DNA of 64,000 nucleotides from Phyllobacterium sp. 628 (GTDB lineage Bacteria; Pseudomonadota; Alphaproteobacteria; Rhizobiales; Rhizobiaceae). How positions within the stretch are numbered: the first letter of the stretch is position 1; each line of letters starts with the position of its first letter. The notes under the pieces were generated by a model. The model ran no database searches, was not told the origin of the DNA, and saw only the letters and a program-made list of their open reading frames with translations. The translations under genes were made by a program, and so were the position numbers. The stretch spans positions 3,541,501 to 3,605,500 of the forward strand of contig NZ_CP050301.1 in the NCBI RefSeq assembly GCF_014189505.1, read 5' to 3'. Shown piece by piece: positions 38,012 to 47,129 of this stretch.

Positions 38012-38590
38012 TTACCCCTCCTGCTCTCCAAACACCTGCTGCCCCACCCGTTTAATCTCGGCAGAAAATTCCGGGTCATCCACAGCCCGCGAAAGGACAA
38101 CCGTCCCCACCAGACCGGCCATGATCGCAATCGCTTTTTCACGCTGACGGGCTTTCGAGCGGGCAGTCACAGCATTCACCAGAATACCCAGAAGCGACTT
38201 TGTACCCTCGGTGAACCGTGACCGCACCGCACCACCGCGCCGTGCAACATCCGGTGCCAGCGCCGCCATCATGCAACCGCTCATTTTACCTTCGCCATGC
38301 GAATCGCCGCTCAAATAGGACTTCGTGATGGCTGCCAGCGTATCGTCGGGAAACTCTTGGGCGAGGCTGGTCCATCTGCGCACGGACACAGCCATGGCGG
38401 CAGCGCAGGCCTCGGCAATCAAATCTTCCTTCGACTCAAAATGTCCGTAAAACCCACCATGGGTGAGACCGGCGCTCTTCATGACATCGGCAACGCCGAT
38501 GCCGTCAAAGCCCTTCTCACGAAACTGCTGACCGGCAATGTCGATAATCCGTGTGCGGTTTTCTGCTGCCTGCTCCCTGCTCACGCGCAT
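38012..38590 (-). CDS. TetR family repressor
   Basis: A 192-residue repressor. The helix-turn-helix (FDGIGVADVMKSAGLTHGGFYGHFESKEDLI, about 27-57) is of the subgroup with THGGFYxHF, and the C-terminal domain is helical. The start at 38590 has AAGGGA upstream; ATG 38605 is five codons earlier. It is divergent from an MFS gene, and two identical 15-bp operator-like palindromes lie between them, so it most likely represses itself and the transporter. Confidence 0.9.
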   Translation of the reverse strand: MRVSREQAAENRTRIIDIAGQQFREKGFDGIGVADVMKSAGLTHGGFYGHFESKEDLIAEACAAAMAVSVRRWTSLAQEFPDDTLAAITKSYLSGDSHGEGKMSGCMMAALAPDVARRGGAVRSRFTEGTKSLLGILVNAVTARSKARQREKAIAIMAGLVGTVVLSRAVDDPEFSAEIKRVGQQVFGEQEG

Positions 38591-38628
38591 GAAACATCCC
38601 TTCAAAAAAACTGAGTTGACAATTTATA

Positions 38629-38669
38629 TGATGATCGTCATCAATAGTCAAATATGATGATCGTCATCT
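38629..38669. promoter_or_regulatory. Tandem TetR operators
   Basis: TGATGA-TCG-TCATCA occurs at 38629-38643 and again, differing only in the last base, at 38655-38669, exactly 26 bp apart centre to centre. TTGACA at 38616-38621 precedes the first copy on the plus strand. The location between divergent TetR and MFS genes makes these the probable operators. Confidence 0.75.
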
Positions 38670-38729
38670 AAATCACTTATCGGCCAGCCTGAGGCGGATT
38701 CACTCAACCGCCCTACACGGAAAACGAAC

Positions 38730-40034
38730 ATGATTTCTTCTCCTCTCGCCGCCGCCCTCGCCCGGCGCAATGTGCACTACGGCTGGGTCGTCGTTGCCGT
38801 TACCTTCCTAACCATGCTGGTCACCGCCGCAGCGGTTGGTGCGCCCGGCGTTCTTATCGTCCCGCTGGAAAAAGAGTTCGGCTGGACCACCGAACAGATT
38901 GCCACCGCCTTTTCCATCCGCCTGTTGCTCTTTGGCCTCATGGGCCCGTTTGCTGCGGCTTTCATGAACTATTTCGGCGTGCGCAAGGTTGTTTGCGTGG
39001 CGCTGGCATTGATTGCGGGTGGTTCCTTTGTATCGCTGGCAATGACGCAGGTATGGCAACTTATCCTGCTCTGGGGCGTCGTGATCGGCTTTGGTACCGG
39101 ACTGACTGCCATGGTCCTCGGTGCGACCGTCGCCACCCGGTGGTTTACCAACCGACGCGGACTGGTGCTCGGTATGCTGACGGCAAGCTCGGCAACCGGA
39201 CAGCTGGCCTTCATGCCGCTCATGGCCTGGATCAGCGAAAACTTTGGCTGGCGCGCGGCAACAATGATGGTGTGCGGTCTGCTGATCATTGCCGCCATTG
39301 CTGTTTTTCTCTTGATGCGCGACCGGCCTTCCGATGTTGGCCTGCCAGCCTATGGCGAGGATGAGGTTACAAATACCGCGCCAGTGACAGGCGGACTCCT
39401 GACACTGATCCTCATGCCGTTGCAGGTTCTCAGGGAAATTTCCCGCAGCAGCACGTTCTGGGTTCTGTTCGCTACGTTTTATATATGCGGCGCCAGCACG
39501 AACGGACTGATTCAGACACATTTCGTTTCGCTCTGCGGTGATTATGGTCTGGCCGCTGTTACCGCTGCGAGTGTGCTGGCAATGATGGGCTTCTTTGATT
39601 TCTTCGGTACGATCGGCTCCGGCTGGCTGTCCGATCGTGTCGACAATCGCTGGCTCCTGTTCTGGTATTATGGCCTGCGGGGTGCGTCGCTGCTCTTCCT
39701 GCCCTACAGCAATTTCTCCATCTATGGCCTGTCGTTGTTTGCCATGTTCTATGGCCTCGACTGGATTGCCACCGTGCCGCCGACAGTCAAATTGGCAACC
39801 GACCGTTTCGGCCGTGAAAAGGCGGGCATGGTGTTTGGCTGGATCTTCGCCGGTCACCAGCTTGGTGCCGCATCGGCAGCCTATGGCGGCGGCTTTGCCC
39901 GCACCGAATATGCCAGCTACCTGCCCGCATTCTTTACCGCCGGTATCCTTTGCCTGATTGGAGCGCTTCTCGCATTGACCATAGCCAAAAAGAGCAAGGA
40001 TGGTGCCGTGGGCGAACCGGCTCTGGCTCACTGA
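38730..40034 (+). CDS. MFS transporter, OFA/monocarboxylate-like
   Basis: A 434-residue 12-helix transporter. RRNVHYGWVVVAVTFLTMLV begins helix 1; GFGTGLTAMVLGATVATRWF and the two NRRGLVLG/DRFGREKAGMVFG loops match the oxalate/formate and monocarboxylate branch of the MFS. The substrate is unknown. It is divergent from the TetR repressor over tandem operators, so induction by its substrate or a related compound is likely. Confidence 0.87.
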   Translation: MISSPLAAALARRNVHYGWVVVAVTFLTMLVTAAAVGAPGVLIVPLEKEFGWTTEQIATAFSIRLLLFGLMGPFAAAFMNYFGVRKVVCVALALIAGGSFVSLAMTQVWQLILLWGVVIGFGTGLTAMVLGATVATRWFTNRRGLVLGMLTASSATGQLAFMPLMAWISENFGWRAATMMVCGLLIIAAIAVFLLMRDRPSDVGLPAYGEDEVTNTAPVTGGLLTLILMPLQVLREISRSSTFWVLFATFYICGASTNGLIQTHFVSLCGDYGLAAVTAASVLAMMGFFDFFGTIGSGWLSDRVDNRWLLFWYYGLRGASLLFLPYSNFSIYGLSLFAMFYGLDWIATVPPTVKLATDRFGREKAGMVFGWIFAGHQLGAASAAYGGGFARTEYASYLPAFFTAGILCLIGALLALTIAKKSKDGAVGEPALAH

Positions 40035-40112
40035 AATGGGATGAGGTGAAACCTGCTTTGATCAACCTGGTCGAGGCAGCAAAGCGTCTGCGGCTGGAAC
40101 AGCGAGAGTAAA

Positions 40113-40670
40113 CTATTGAGCGATACGCGCGCGGCGGCCGGCAGCTTTTGCCCGGTTGCCGCACGCTTCCATACTGCACCAGCGGCGCGTGTGGTTTTTG
40201 CTCGTGTCATAAAACACGACGCAACAGCGTTCATTGCTGCATTTTCGAACATTCGTCCCTTCAGTGGCAACGAACCGGGCAAAATCATGGGCGATATCCG
40301 CCAGAACGCGATCCGGTCCTGTGGTCACCGGCTTGGCGCGGGTGGCCCATCCGCTGCCTGAATTTTCCAGAATGGTCGCAACGGGATGCTCCGCCATCCG
40401 CCGGTTGATATCGGCGATGAAATCAGGATTGAGCGCCGTTCCCGCAGCAAGACCGTTTGCTGCCTCGCGCAACTGCGCACGAAACGATCTCGTCTCGATC
40501 AATGCTGTGTCAAACGCCTTCGCGCCGCTTTCGCCAGTCGGAAGATCAGTCGCCCTTGCCCAATCCATAAAGGCGTCGCCGCCAGCGAGCAGATCAACAA
40601 GCTCGCCATCGATAATCTGCGTGTTGACGAAATCCAGCCACAGGGCATTGCCCAAAAAAATGAACGACAT
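40113..40670 (-). CDS. CGNR zinc-finger/ABATE domain regulator
   Basis: A 185-residue protein with an N-terminal ABATE domain (GNALWLDFVNT) and a C-terminal CGNR zinc finger: CSNERCCVVFYDTSKNHTRR followed by WCSMEACGNR. Proteins of this kind are taken to be DNA-binding regulators, often divergent from a hydrolase or transporter gene. The start at 40670 has AAGGAAG upstream. It shares a 123-bp repeat-bearing upstream region with the divergent alpha/beta-hydrolase gene. Confidence 0.88.
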   Translation of the reverse strand: MSFIFLGNALWLDFVNTQIIDGELVDLLAGGDAFMDWARATDLPTGESGAKAFDTALIETRSFRAQLREAANGLAAGTALNPDFIADINRRMAEHPVATILENSGSGWATRAKPVTTGPDRVLADIAHDFARFVATEGTNVRKCSNERCCVVFYDTSKNHTRRWCSMEACGNRAKAAGRRARIAQ

Positions 40671-40690
40671 GGTGCTTCCTTCCATTTCTT

Positions 40691-40750
40691 AAGAAGTAAC
40701 CATCAAAATACGATTTGACAAGTTACTTCTATGCGAGTAACCATCAAAAT
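40691..40750. promoter_or_regulatory. Operator region of CGNR regulator and hydrolase
   Basis: A 15-bp direct repeat AGTAACCATCAAAAT lies at 40695-40709 and 40736-40750. An inverted element AGAAGTAAC...GTTACTTCT (40692-40700 and 40722-40730) overlaps the first copy. TTGACA at 40715-40720 could be a -35 box. The repeated AGTAAC half-sites are the best candidates for binding by the CGNR protein. Confidence 0.65.
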
Positions 40751-40793
40751 GTAATTTAGACGGTGAAAGACAATCAAGCCAGGAGTCAAAGTG

Positions 40794-41684
40794 ATGTCAA
40801 AGTCGAACGGACATGCACGTCCAGTGATCAGCTACCGGATGCAGGAAGTCGAAGGATTAAACATTTTTTACCGCGAGGCCGGGCCTCAAGATGCGCCGAC
40901 GCTTCTGCTTCTGCACGGATTTCCCACGTCATCGCATATGTTTCGCGATCTGATTCCGCTGTTGGCCGATCGCTATCACGTGGTTTCGCCCGATTATCCC
41001 GGCTCCGGTTATAGCGACGCACCGTCGAACAAGGAGTTTGCATACACATTCGACCATCTGGCCGACATCATAGACGCTTTCACACAAAAGCTCGGCCTTA
41101 AGCGCTACGCGCTGTATTCGCAGGATTTTGGCGGTCCGGTCGGATTCCGCCTCGCTACCCGCCATCCGGAACGGGTGACGGCGATTTTCGTGCAGAATGC
41201 CGTGGCGCATGAAGAAGGCCTGTCCGAGGGCTTTGATACTGCGCGGCGCCTGTGGGCCAACCGCAATGCGGAAACCGAAGCCGCTATGCGCCGCCATCTC
41301 GTGATTGAGGACACGAGGGGTCAATACCTGTTCGGTGCCAAAGATCCCGCAAGAATCAACCCCGATGCGTGGACGCACGCACAAGATGGCCTAGACCGTC
41401 CGGGAATTGCCGACGCCCAGATCGACCTGCTTTATGATTATCAGTCAAACCTCAAGCAGTACCCGCATTTTCAGGCCTATTTCACCAAGCATCAACCACC
41501 CATGCTGATCACATGGGGCAAGCATGATCCATTCTTCGCTCTTGCTGGTGCCAACGCCTATGCCAAGCAACTGCCCGAAGCCGAATTGCATGTTTTCAAT
41601 GGCGGGCATTTCCTGCTGGAAGATCATGCCGAGGAAGTGGCGGAGCTAATGCGGGAATTTCTTGAACGGACGCTAATTGCTTGA
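40794..41684 (+). CDS. Alpha/beta hydrolase with Asp nucleophile (epoxide hydrolase/haloalkane dehalogenase type)
   Basis: A 296-residue hydrolase. HGFPTSSHMFR (about 41-51) forms the oxyanion hole, and the nucleophile elbow reads YSQDFGGPVG, putting Asp111 where esterases have Ser. This is the pattern of soluble epoxide hydrolases and haloalkane dehalogenases. A catalytic His is in NGGHFLLEDH. The substrate is unknown. ATG 40794 is preferred over the adjacent GTG, with CAGGAG upstream. It is divergent from a CGNR regulator. Confidence 0.85.
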   Translation: MSKSNGHARPVISYRMQEVEGLNIFYREAGPQDAPTLLLLHGFPTSSHMFRDLIPLLADRYHVVSPDYPGSGYSDAPSNKEFAYTFDHLADIIDAFTQKLGLKRYALYSQDFGGPVGFRLATRHPERVTAIFVQNAVAHEEGLSEGFDTARRLWANRNAETEAAMRRHLVIEDTRGQYLFGAKDPARINPDAWTHAQDGLDRPGIADAQIDLLYDYQSNLKQYPHFQAYFTKHQPPMLITWGKHDPFFALAGANAYAKQLPEAELHVFNGGHFLLEDHAEEVAELMREFLERTLIA

Positions 41685-41724
41685 ACGCGTTATTCCCCTG
41701 TGGGGAGAACACCGGCACCTCCCT

Positions 41725-41761
41725 CTCCGTCATCCTCGGGCTTGACCCGAAGATGACGGAG
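41725..41761. repeat. REP-like hairpin
   Basis: CTCCGTCATCCTCGGG and CCCGAAGATGACGGAG are inverted arms with one mismatch around a CTTGA loop. The CGTCATCCTCGGGCTTGACC type is a widespread alphaproteobacterial palindrome. It lies between the hydrolase and the frameshifted TetR gene and may act as a bidirectional terminator. Confidence 0.75.
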
Positions 41762-41836
41762 GGAGAAGTCAGCTACAATAGTAGCGGCGCTAGACATGGT
41801 TCGTTTTCGATAGGATCAAGGTTTAGCCTGTAATGC

Positions 41837-42420
41837 TCAATCAGCCACCCATCTCAAAATCAGCGAGCCCAATGCAGCCGAAGCGGTTTGCTCGTCCACG
41901 CAACCGCAGGTCATATCCCGCGAGATGGCTTCCGCCGCACCAATGATACCGACACAGCGCAATCTCAGATCATCAGCTGATAATGCTGAATAGGGTGCCA
42001 GCGCCTTGCAATAAAGATCGACATAGCTGTCGATCAGCCCCTTTGAAACGCTTCCATTTCTTCATCGCCCTTGAGCGCGGCCGAAATCGCATGCCATTCC
42101 TGCCCGATCAGCCGATAGCAGGCCATGTAGGCCTCGCTGACAACCTTGGCTGCTGTGCTCAATTGCTTAGGGGATTGCTCAAGTGCCACGAGCAGGTCAT
42201 CAACCTGCCGTTGATCCAATTGCTGGTAGAGCGCGATGAGCAGGCCAGCGCGCGTGCCAAAATGTTCATAGGCTATCGGCTTGCTGACCCCGGCCCGTTC
42301 CGCCAGATAACCCAGCGTCAACGCATCGGTACCCTGCTCACGGATGATGCCGAGCGCAGTTTCCATAAGCTGATCCCGCCGCTGGGCTTTCGGCATTTTC
42401 TTCGCTGTGGCGTGGCTCAT
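41837..42420 (-). pseudogene. TetR family regulator interrupted by a frameshift
   Basis: The first 128 residues (MSHATAKKMPKAQRRDQLME..., helix-turn-helix LTLGYLAERAGVSKPIAYEHF) end at a stop at 42034-42036. Immediately downstream another frame continues with typical TetR C-terminal sequence (KGLIDSYVDLYCKALAPYS...ALGSLILRWVAD) to a stop at 41837. One missing base in the A run of CAAAGGGG (plus strand 42042-42044) explains the break. It may be a true mutation or a homopolymer sequencing error. The gene is divergent from the saccharopine-dehydrogenase-like gene over a clear palindrome. Confidence 0.8.
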
Positions 42421-42491
42421 GCGGCATTTTCCTTTTCGTCAAGAATAGCAATGGCAGCCCTTGACTTGCAATCTCGCATCATCATATTACC

Positions 42492-42508
42492 ATTAGTAAC
42501 TTACTAAT
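42492..42508. promoter_or_regulatory. TetR operator
   Basis: ATTAGT-AACTT-ACTAAT is a perfect 17-bp dyad, with further TTAC/GTAA bases on each side. It lies between the frameshifted TetR gene and the saccharopine-dehydrogenase-like gene and fits a TetR-type operator. Confidence 0.7.
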
Positions 42509-42581
42509 AGTAGTAAATTTGATCTTCGAAGGAATCGCCTTTCGGGATCGCTGTTGCCTAGCTTTATAGAGGAGATTGACC

Positions 42582-43646
42582 ATGTCTACAGCCATCAAAA
42601 ACCCGGTCCTGATCATCGGCGGATCAGGGATCGTCGGTGCCCAAGCGGCACAGACATTACGCCGGTTGCATCCAGATTTACCCATAGCCATTGGCGGGCG
42701 TGATATCGACAAGGCAAAAAGCGTTGCCGCAGCCATTGGCAATGCCGAGGCGGTGGTGATTGATCTCGACCGCGCTGATCTCGGTCTGCCTGATGCCGAG
42801 GCCTACAGCGCCCTCGTCCTGTTTGTGAAAGACGCGACGCTGAACAGCCTGAAATATGCGCAGGCATACAAACTGCCCTACCTGAGCGTTTCCAGCGGCG
42901 TGTTCGAAGTGGGTCCCGAAATGGCATATTACATTCGCAATCCCGGGAGTTCGCCCATTCTTATGGCCAGCACATGGCTTTCCGGCGCGGCGCTTTTTCC
43001 CGCCCTGCATGCGGCCAAAGAATTTCGCAGCATTGATGACATCTCCATCGCCGTTGTGCTGGACGAACAGGATATGGGCGGGCCAGCAGCCTTTGCCGAC
43101 TTTGAGCGGCTTACCCAGTCCGCGCCCAACCCGCTTATATTCAAGAATGGCAAATGGCATTGGATCAAGGACGAGGAAATCAATCGTCGCATTATCGATA
43201 TCGATGGCGTTGAGGCGGAAGCCAGCGCCTATTCTCCGCTTGACGTGCTTGGCCTTGGTGTGGCCACCGATGCAAAATCCATTCGCTTTGATCTGGTCTA
43301 TGGTGAATCGGCGAGCCGTCGCCGCGGCGAAGCTTTCTCAACTGAGATCATCATTGAAATCAGCGGTGAACTGAAATCCGGCGAACCGGCAAAAACCCGT
43401 CTCGATATTGTGCACCCGCAGGGCCAGGCCCCGCTTACAGCACTGCTCGTGGCGCTTGGAATCGAGCGTCTGCTTGGCCTTGCCGGGGGCGAAAAGGTCG
43501 CTCCAGGCCTCTATTTCCCCGACACACTGATCGACGCGGACTATGTGATTGGCCGGATGAAAGAGTTCGGTACGGTGTTCAAACAGGACAATGCAACAAA
43601 CCATCTGTGGGTTTCCGGGGAGAAGCGACATATCACTCGCGCATAA
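42582..43646 (+). CDS. Saccharopine dehydrogenase-like NAD(P)-binding protein
   Basis: A 354-residue protein with an N-terminal Rossmann fold (VLIIGGSGIVGAQAAQTLRR, about 9-28) and the saccharopine dehydrogenase-type strand order, followed by an alpha/beta domain ending in ALGIERLLGLAGGEKVAPGLYFP. Family members are putative oxidoreductases; no substrate is known. ATG 42582 with GAGGAGA upstream is the start. It is divergent from a TetR gene that is broken in this sequence, so its expression may be constitutive if the lesion is real. Confidence 0.82.
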   Translation: MSTAIKNPVLIIGGSGIVGAQAAQTLRRLHPDLPIAIGGRDIDKAKSVAAAIGNAEAVVIDLDRADLGLPDAEAYSALVLFVKDATLNSLKYAQAYKLPYLSVSSGVFEVGPEMAYYIRNPGSSPILMASTWLSGAALFPALHAAKEFRSIDDISIAVVLDEQDMGGPAAFADFERLTQSAPNPLIFKNGKWHWIKDEEINRRIIDIDGVEAEASAYSPLDVLGLGVATDAKSIRFDLVYGESASRRRGEAFSTEIIIEISGELKSGEPAKTRLDIVHPQGQAPLTALLVALGIERLLGLAGGEKVAPGLYFPDTLIDADYVIGRMKEFGTVFKQDNATNHLWVSGEKRHITRA

Positions 43647-43717
43647 GCGAAAAGGGATGCTAAGGAGTTCCGCGCGCGCTATCCTCGCGCGGAATCACCC
43701 ACCTGTCTGGAGAAGCA

Positions 43718-45229
43718 ATGAAGGTCGATATCGACATGGGAGCGGCGCCCGCAGGCGCAAAAGCCATGCTCGATCTGGAAGAGCTTCTGGCAACCCGTCT
43801 GCTGGTACAGGGCAATTCCGGCTCCGGGAAATCTCACCTGCTTCGCCGCCTGCTCGAACAGAGCGCCCAATGGGTGCAGCAATGCGTGATTGATCCCGAA
43901 GGCGATTTCGTTACGCTCGCTGATAAATACGGCCATGTGATTGTTGACGGCGCCCGCACGGAAAATGAACTGACACGTATTGCTGCGCGCATTCGCCAGC
44001 ACAGGGTTTCCGTGGTGCTTGACCTTGAGGGTCTCGATGTCGAGCAGCAGATGCGCTGCGCCGCAGCGTTTCTTGGCGGCCTTTTCGATGCGGAGCGCGA
44101 TTACTGGTATCCGATGCTTGTTGTGGTGGATGAAGCCCAGCTCTTTGCCCCAGCGGTTGCGGGCGAAGTCTCGGATGAGGCACGCAAGCTATCGCTCGGT
44201 GCCATGACCAACCTGATGTGCCGTGGCCGCAAACGCGGCTTGGCAGGCGTGATCGCCACACAGCGGCTCGCCAAACTGGCCAAGAACGTTGCGGCTGAAG
44301 CTTCCAACTTCCTGATGGGTCGTACGTTCCTCGATATTGATATGGCCCGCGCCTCTGATCTTCTTGGTATGGACCGGCGGCAGGCTGAACAGTTTCGCGA
44401 TCTGGCGCGCGGGCATTTCGTGGCGCTGGGACCTGCCCTGTCGCGCCGTCCCCTGCCGGTCACAATCGGCGCTGTGGAAACATCCGCCCGCTCGTCCAGC
44501 CCGAAGCTGACACCGCTGCCGCAACAGGCGGATGATGCGCGCGATCTGATTTTTACGCCCGCACCAGAAGAACGCCGCCCTGTCGTTCGCCGCACGCCGC
44601 CGCCACCGCAACCAACCCCGACCGCAGATATTCTGGCGCAGTTGACCCAGGCCAAAACAATGTCCGAGGCAGAGGCTCCGGCGATGTCATTGTTTCCGGA
44701 AATCGATCAGGCCGAGCGCAATGGTCTGATTGACGGCGTGATGCAGGAAATTCTCGGCGATCCCGATGCCGGTTTCCGCACGGATGCGGTTCTCTATCAG
44801 GATTTTCTGGTGCGCTGCCGTATCCGGCGGGTGCCAGGCGAAGCACTGTCGCTTCCCGCTTTCCGCCGCAAGCTCGCGGTCGCCCGTGCAGGCATCGATG
44901 GCGAGACAGCGCAAAGCGAGCCGTGGCAACAGGCACTCGAACTTTCCAAGAGCCTGCCGGACGATGTGCAAGGCGTGTTCTTCATCGTGGCGCAGGCGGC
45001 TGTTACCGGAAATCCATGCCCGTCAGATGCAACGCTGGCGCGCGCTTATGGCACCCATTCTGCCCGCCGCGCGCGGCGGCTGCTGACCTATTTCGAAGAA
45101 CAGGGATTGGTTGTCGTGCGTACGGATTTTGCCGGCAACCGCGTGGTTGCCTTCCCCGACCTTGGCTGTGAGACAACAGCCGGTGATCCCAATGGGCCAG
45201 ACGACGGCGCGCAGGAAGCTGCTGAATAG
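43718..45229 (+). CDS. HerA/FtsK-like ATPase (DUF87-type ATP-binding protein)
   Basis: A 503-residue protein with a P-loop at GNSGSGKSH (about 32-40), Walker B MLVVVDEAQLF (about 132-142) and sensor-like IATQRLAKL, as in HerA-family DNA-translocating ATPases. A Pro-rich linker (about 280-310) separates it from a C-terminal domain with a helix-turn-helix-like stretch. No NurA or other nuclease is adjacent, so a repair or defence role cannot be assigned. Its stop abuts the stop of the convergent HAD gene. The function is unknown. Confidence 0.82.
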   Translation: MKVDIDMGAAPAGAKAMLDLEELLATRLLVQGNSGSGKSHLLRRLLEQSAQWVQQCVIDPEGDFVTLADKYGHVIVDGARTENELTRIAARIRQHRVSVVLDLEGLDVEQQMRCAAAFLGGLFDAERDYWYPMLVVVDEAQLFAPAVAGEVSDEARKLSLGAMTNLMCRGRKRGLAGVIATQRLAKLAKNVAAEASNFLMGRTFLDIDMARASDLLGMDRRQAEQFRDLARGHFVALGPALSRRPLPVTIGAVETSARSSSPKLTPLPQQADDARDLIFTPAPEERRPVVRRTPPPPQPTPTADILAQLTQAKTMSEAEAPAMSLFPEIDQAERNGLIDGVMQEILGDPDAGFRTDAVLYQDFLVRCRIRRVPGEALSLPAFRRKLAVARAGIDGETAQSEPWQQALELSKSLPDDVQGVFFIVAQAAVTGNPCPSDATLARAYGTHSARRARRLLTYFEEQGLVVVRTDFAGNRVVAFPDLGCETTAGDPNGPDDGAQEAAE

Positions 45230-45937
45230 TCAGTCGATATCCGCCAGCAACCCTGCCAGCTCGCCTAGATGTTTGATCTCCCGGAAACGCGGCTCGGCAA
45301 CAGGCGCATCCACGTGCTCGAACACCCATGTCAAACCGTGCGGGATATAGACGCCCCACCCGCCAGCCTGGATCGCCGGAACCACATCAGATTTCAGCGA
45401 ATTGCCGATCATCATGCTCTGCGCCGGGCCATCACCATGACGGCTGAAAATACGCTCATACGTTGCCTTGTCCTTGTTGCTGACGATTTCCACCGCATCG
45501 AAGAAATCACCAAGACCGGATTGCGCCAGCTTGCGCTCCTGGTCGAACAGGTCACCCTTGGTGATCAGCACCAGCCGATACCGGTCTGCCAGTTGTTCCA
45601 GCGTCTGCTGTACATGCGGCAACGTTTCGATGGGATGGGTCAGCATTTCGCGGCCGGCCGCGAGAATCTCGCCAAGAACGGTTGATGGTATATCGCCATT
45701 CGTAACTTCCAGCGCCGTCTCGATCAGCGACAGTGTAAATCCCTTGATGCCGAATCCGTAAAGATCGAGATTGCGCTTTTCAACTTCGAGGAGCCGGTCG
45801 GAAAGGTCAGGCACATCCGTATAAGGGGCAAGGAGCGCCTCGAAATGCTTTTCCGAAAGGCGGAAGAACTGTTCATTTTCCCAAAGAGTATCGTCTGCAT
45901 CAAAACCGATTGTTGTAAGGGAGGATTTATCTGGCAT
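45230..45937 (-). CDS. HAD family hydrolase
   Basis: A 235-residue haloacid-dehalogenase-like phosphatase. Asp13 and Asp15 in GFDADDTLWE are the nucleophile and acid; LITKGD (motif 2) and MIGNSLKSDVVPA (motifs 3-4) follow. The cap is the small helical type seen in subfamily IA (YjjG-like). The substrate is unknown. The start at 45937 is chosen because residues encoded up to 46006 do not fit the family. Confidence 0.87.
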   Translation of the reverse strand: MPDKSSLTTIGFDADDTLWENEQFFRLSEKHFEALLAPYTDVPDLSDRLLEVEKRNLDLYGFGIKGFTLSLIETALEVTNGDIPSTVLGEILAAGREMLTHPIETLPHVQQTLEQLADRYRLVLITKGDLFDQERKLAQSGLGDFFDAVEIVSNKDKATYERIFSRHGDGPAQSMMIGNSLKSDVVPAIQAGGWGVYIPHGLTWVFEHVDAPVAEPRFREIKHLGELAGLLADID

Positions 45938-46086
45938 GTCTCTGAACTCATGGCTTGCTGAACAGATGTCGCGACCTGTGTAACTCCGCCTTCGGGCAAA
46001 ATCCACCCGCTGTTATGCGTGCTTGTCTTGTTTCGCCACAAACGGAACCCCACCTGCGGCGGACGAACAACCCGGAGTACTGATGC

Positions 46087-47011
46087 ATTGACCGCAGCCA
46101 AAAAGCCGAAACGCGCCCTCTTCATTGTCAATCCCAACGCGCGCAGCGGCAAAAAGCCAATCAATCCCATCCGCAGCGTGCTCGAAAATGGCGGATTGAC
46201 CCTTGTCGATGCGGCTCCGGCAAAGGACGAATCCATTTCTGACGTGATCCGCCGCATGAAGGACCAATGCGATCTCGTGATTATCGGCGGCGGCGACGGT
46301 ACATTGAATTCGGCAGCGGCTGGCCTCGTCGAGACGGGTCTACCGCTCGGCGTGCTGCCCTTGGGAACCGCCAATGATTTTGCCCGCACTATCGGTATTC
46401 CGCCCCTTCCCCTCAAAGCCGCCGAATTGATCCTCTCAACGAAGCCGCGACCAATCGATCTGGGTGAAGTCAACGGCAACCTGTTCTTCAACGTTGCCAG
46501 CATCGGCTTCAGCGCCGAACTGGCAGCAGAGCTCACCGAAAAAGCCAAAAAGCGGTGGGGCAAGCTCGGCTATGCCATCGTTGCAGCGCGGCTTCTGGCA
46601 CGTTCGCGCCTGTTCACCGCCTATGTCGAGCATGATGGCGCGGTGGAAAAGATCAAGACAATGCAGGTTTCAGTCGGCAATGGGCGTCATTATGGCGGCG
46701 GCATGACTGTGGAGGAAACCGCCACTGCCGACGACGGGCGGCTCGACTTCTACAGCCTTGAAGTAGATCACTGGTGGCGATTGCTGGGTCTTTTGCCCAG
46801 CCTGCGCAAGGGAACGCAGGGGCGATGGGATGATGTGCGGGCCTTTCAGACGACGGAAGTCACCATCAAAACCAATAAGCCTCGCGCCGTAAATACGGAC
46901 GGCGATCTCACCACGTGGACACCAGCGCATTTTCGTATCCGCGAAAAGGCGATTACTGTGTTTGCGCCGAAGCCAGCCGCTGTAAAAAGTTCGGCCCAAG
47001 CAGCGACCTGA
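46087..47011 (+). CDS. Diacylglycerol/lipid kinase family protein (YegS-like)
   Basis: About 307 residues; lipid kinase with the DAGK catalytic domain. IVNPNARSGKK, IGGGDGTLNSAAAGL and LPLGTANDFARTIG are the ATP-binding and catalytic motifs. It probably phosphorylates diacylglycerol, a sphingoid base or a phosphatidylglycerol-type lipid at the membrane. No ATG fits the N-terminus; TTG 46087 with GGAG upstream gives M-TAAKKPKRALFIVNPN. A GTG at 46019 would add an atypical Arg-rich leader. Confidence 0.87.
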
Positions 47012-47129
47012 GCTCCGGATGCCGGACTCTGAAATCAGAGAATTCACCATTTTCCGCATAACTTTCCTGCAAAATTCCCGCGCGCTTTATGCTACTCACG
47101 CAGTATCAAAAATGGAAAATGAGGCTTGA

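Noticed and set aside
38808-40031. 407-codon minus-strand frame inside the MFS gene
   Set aside because: The plus-strand MFS protein has all expected helices; the antisense product is rich in His, Gln and Glu with no domain.
43718-45229. HerA-like ATPase as part of a phage defence island
   Set aside because: Neighbours are a dehydrogenase, a HAD phosphatase and a lipid kinase; no nuclease, Sir2 or methylase is adjacent.
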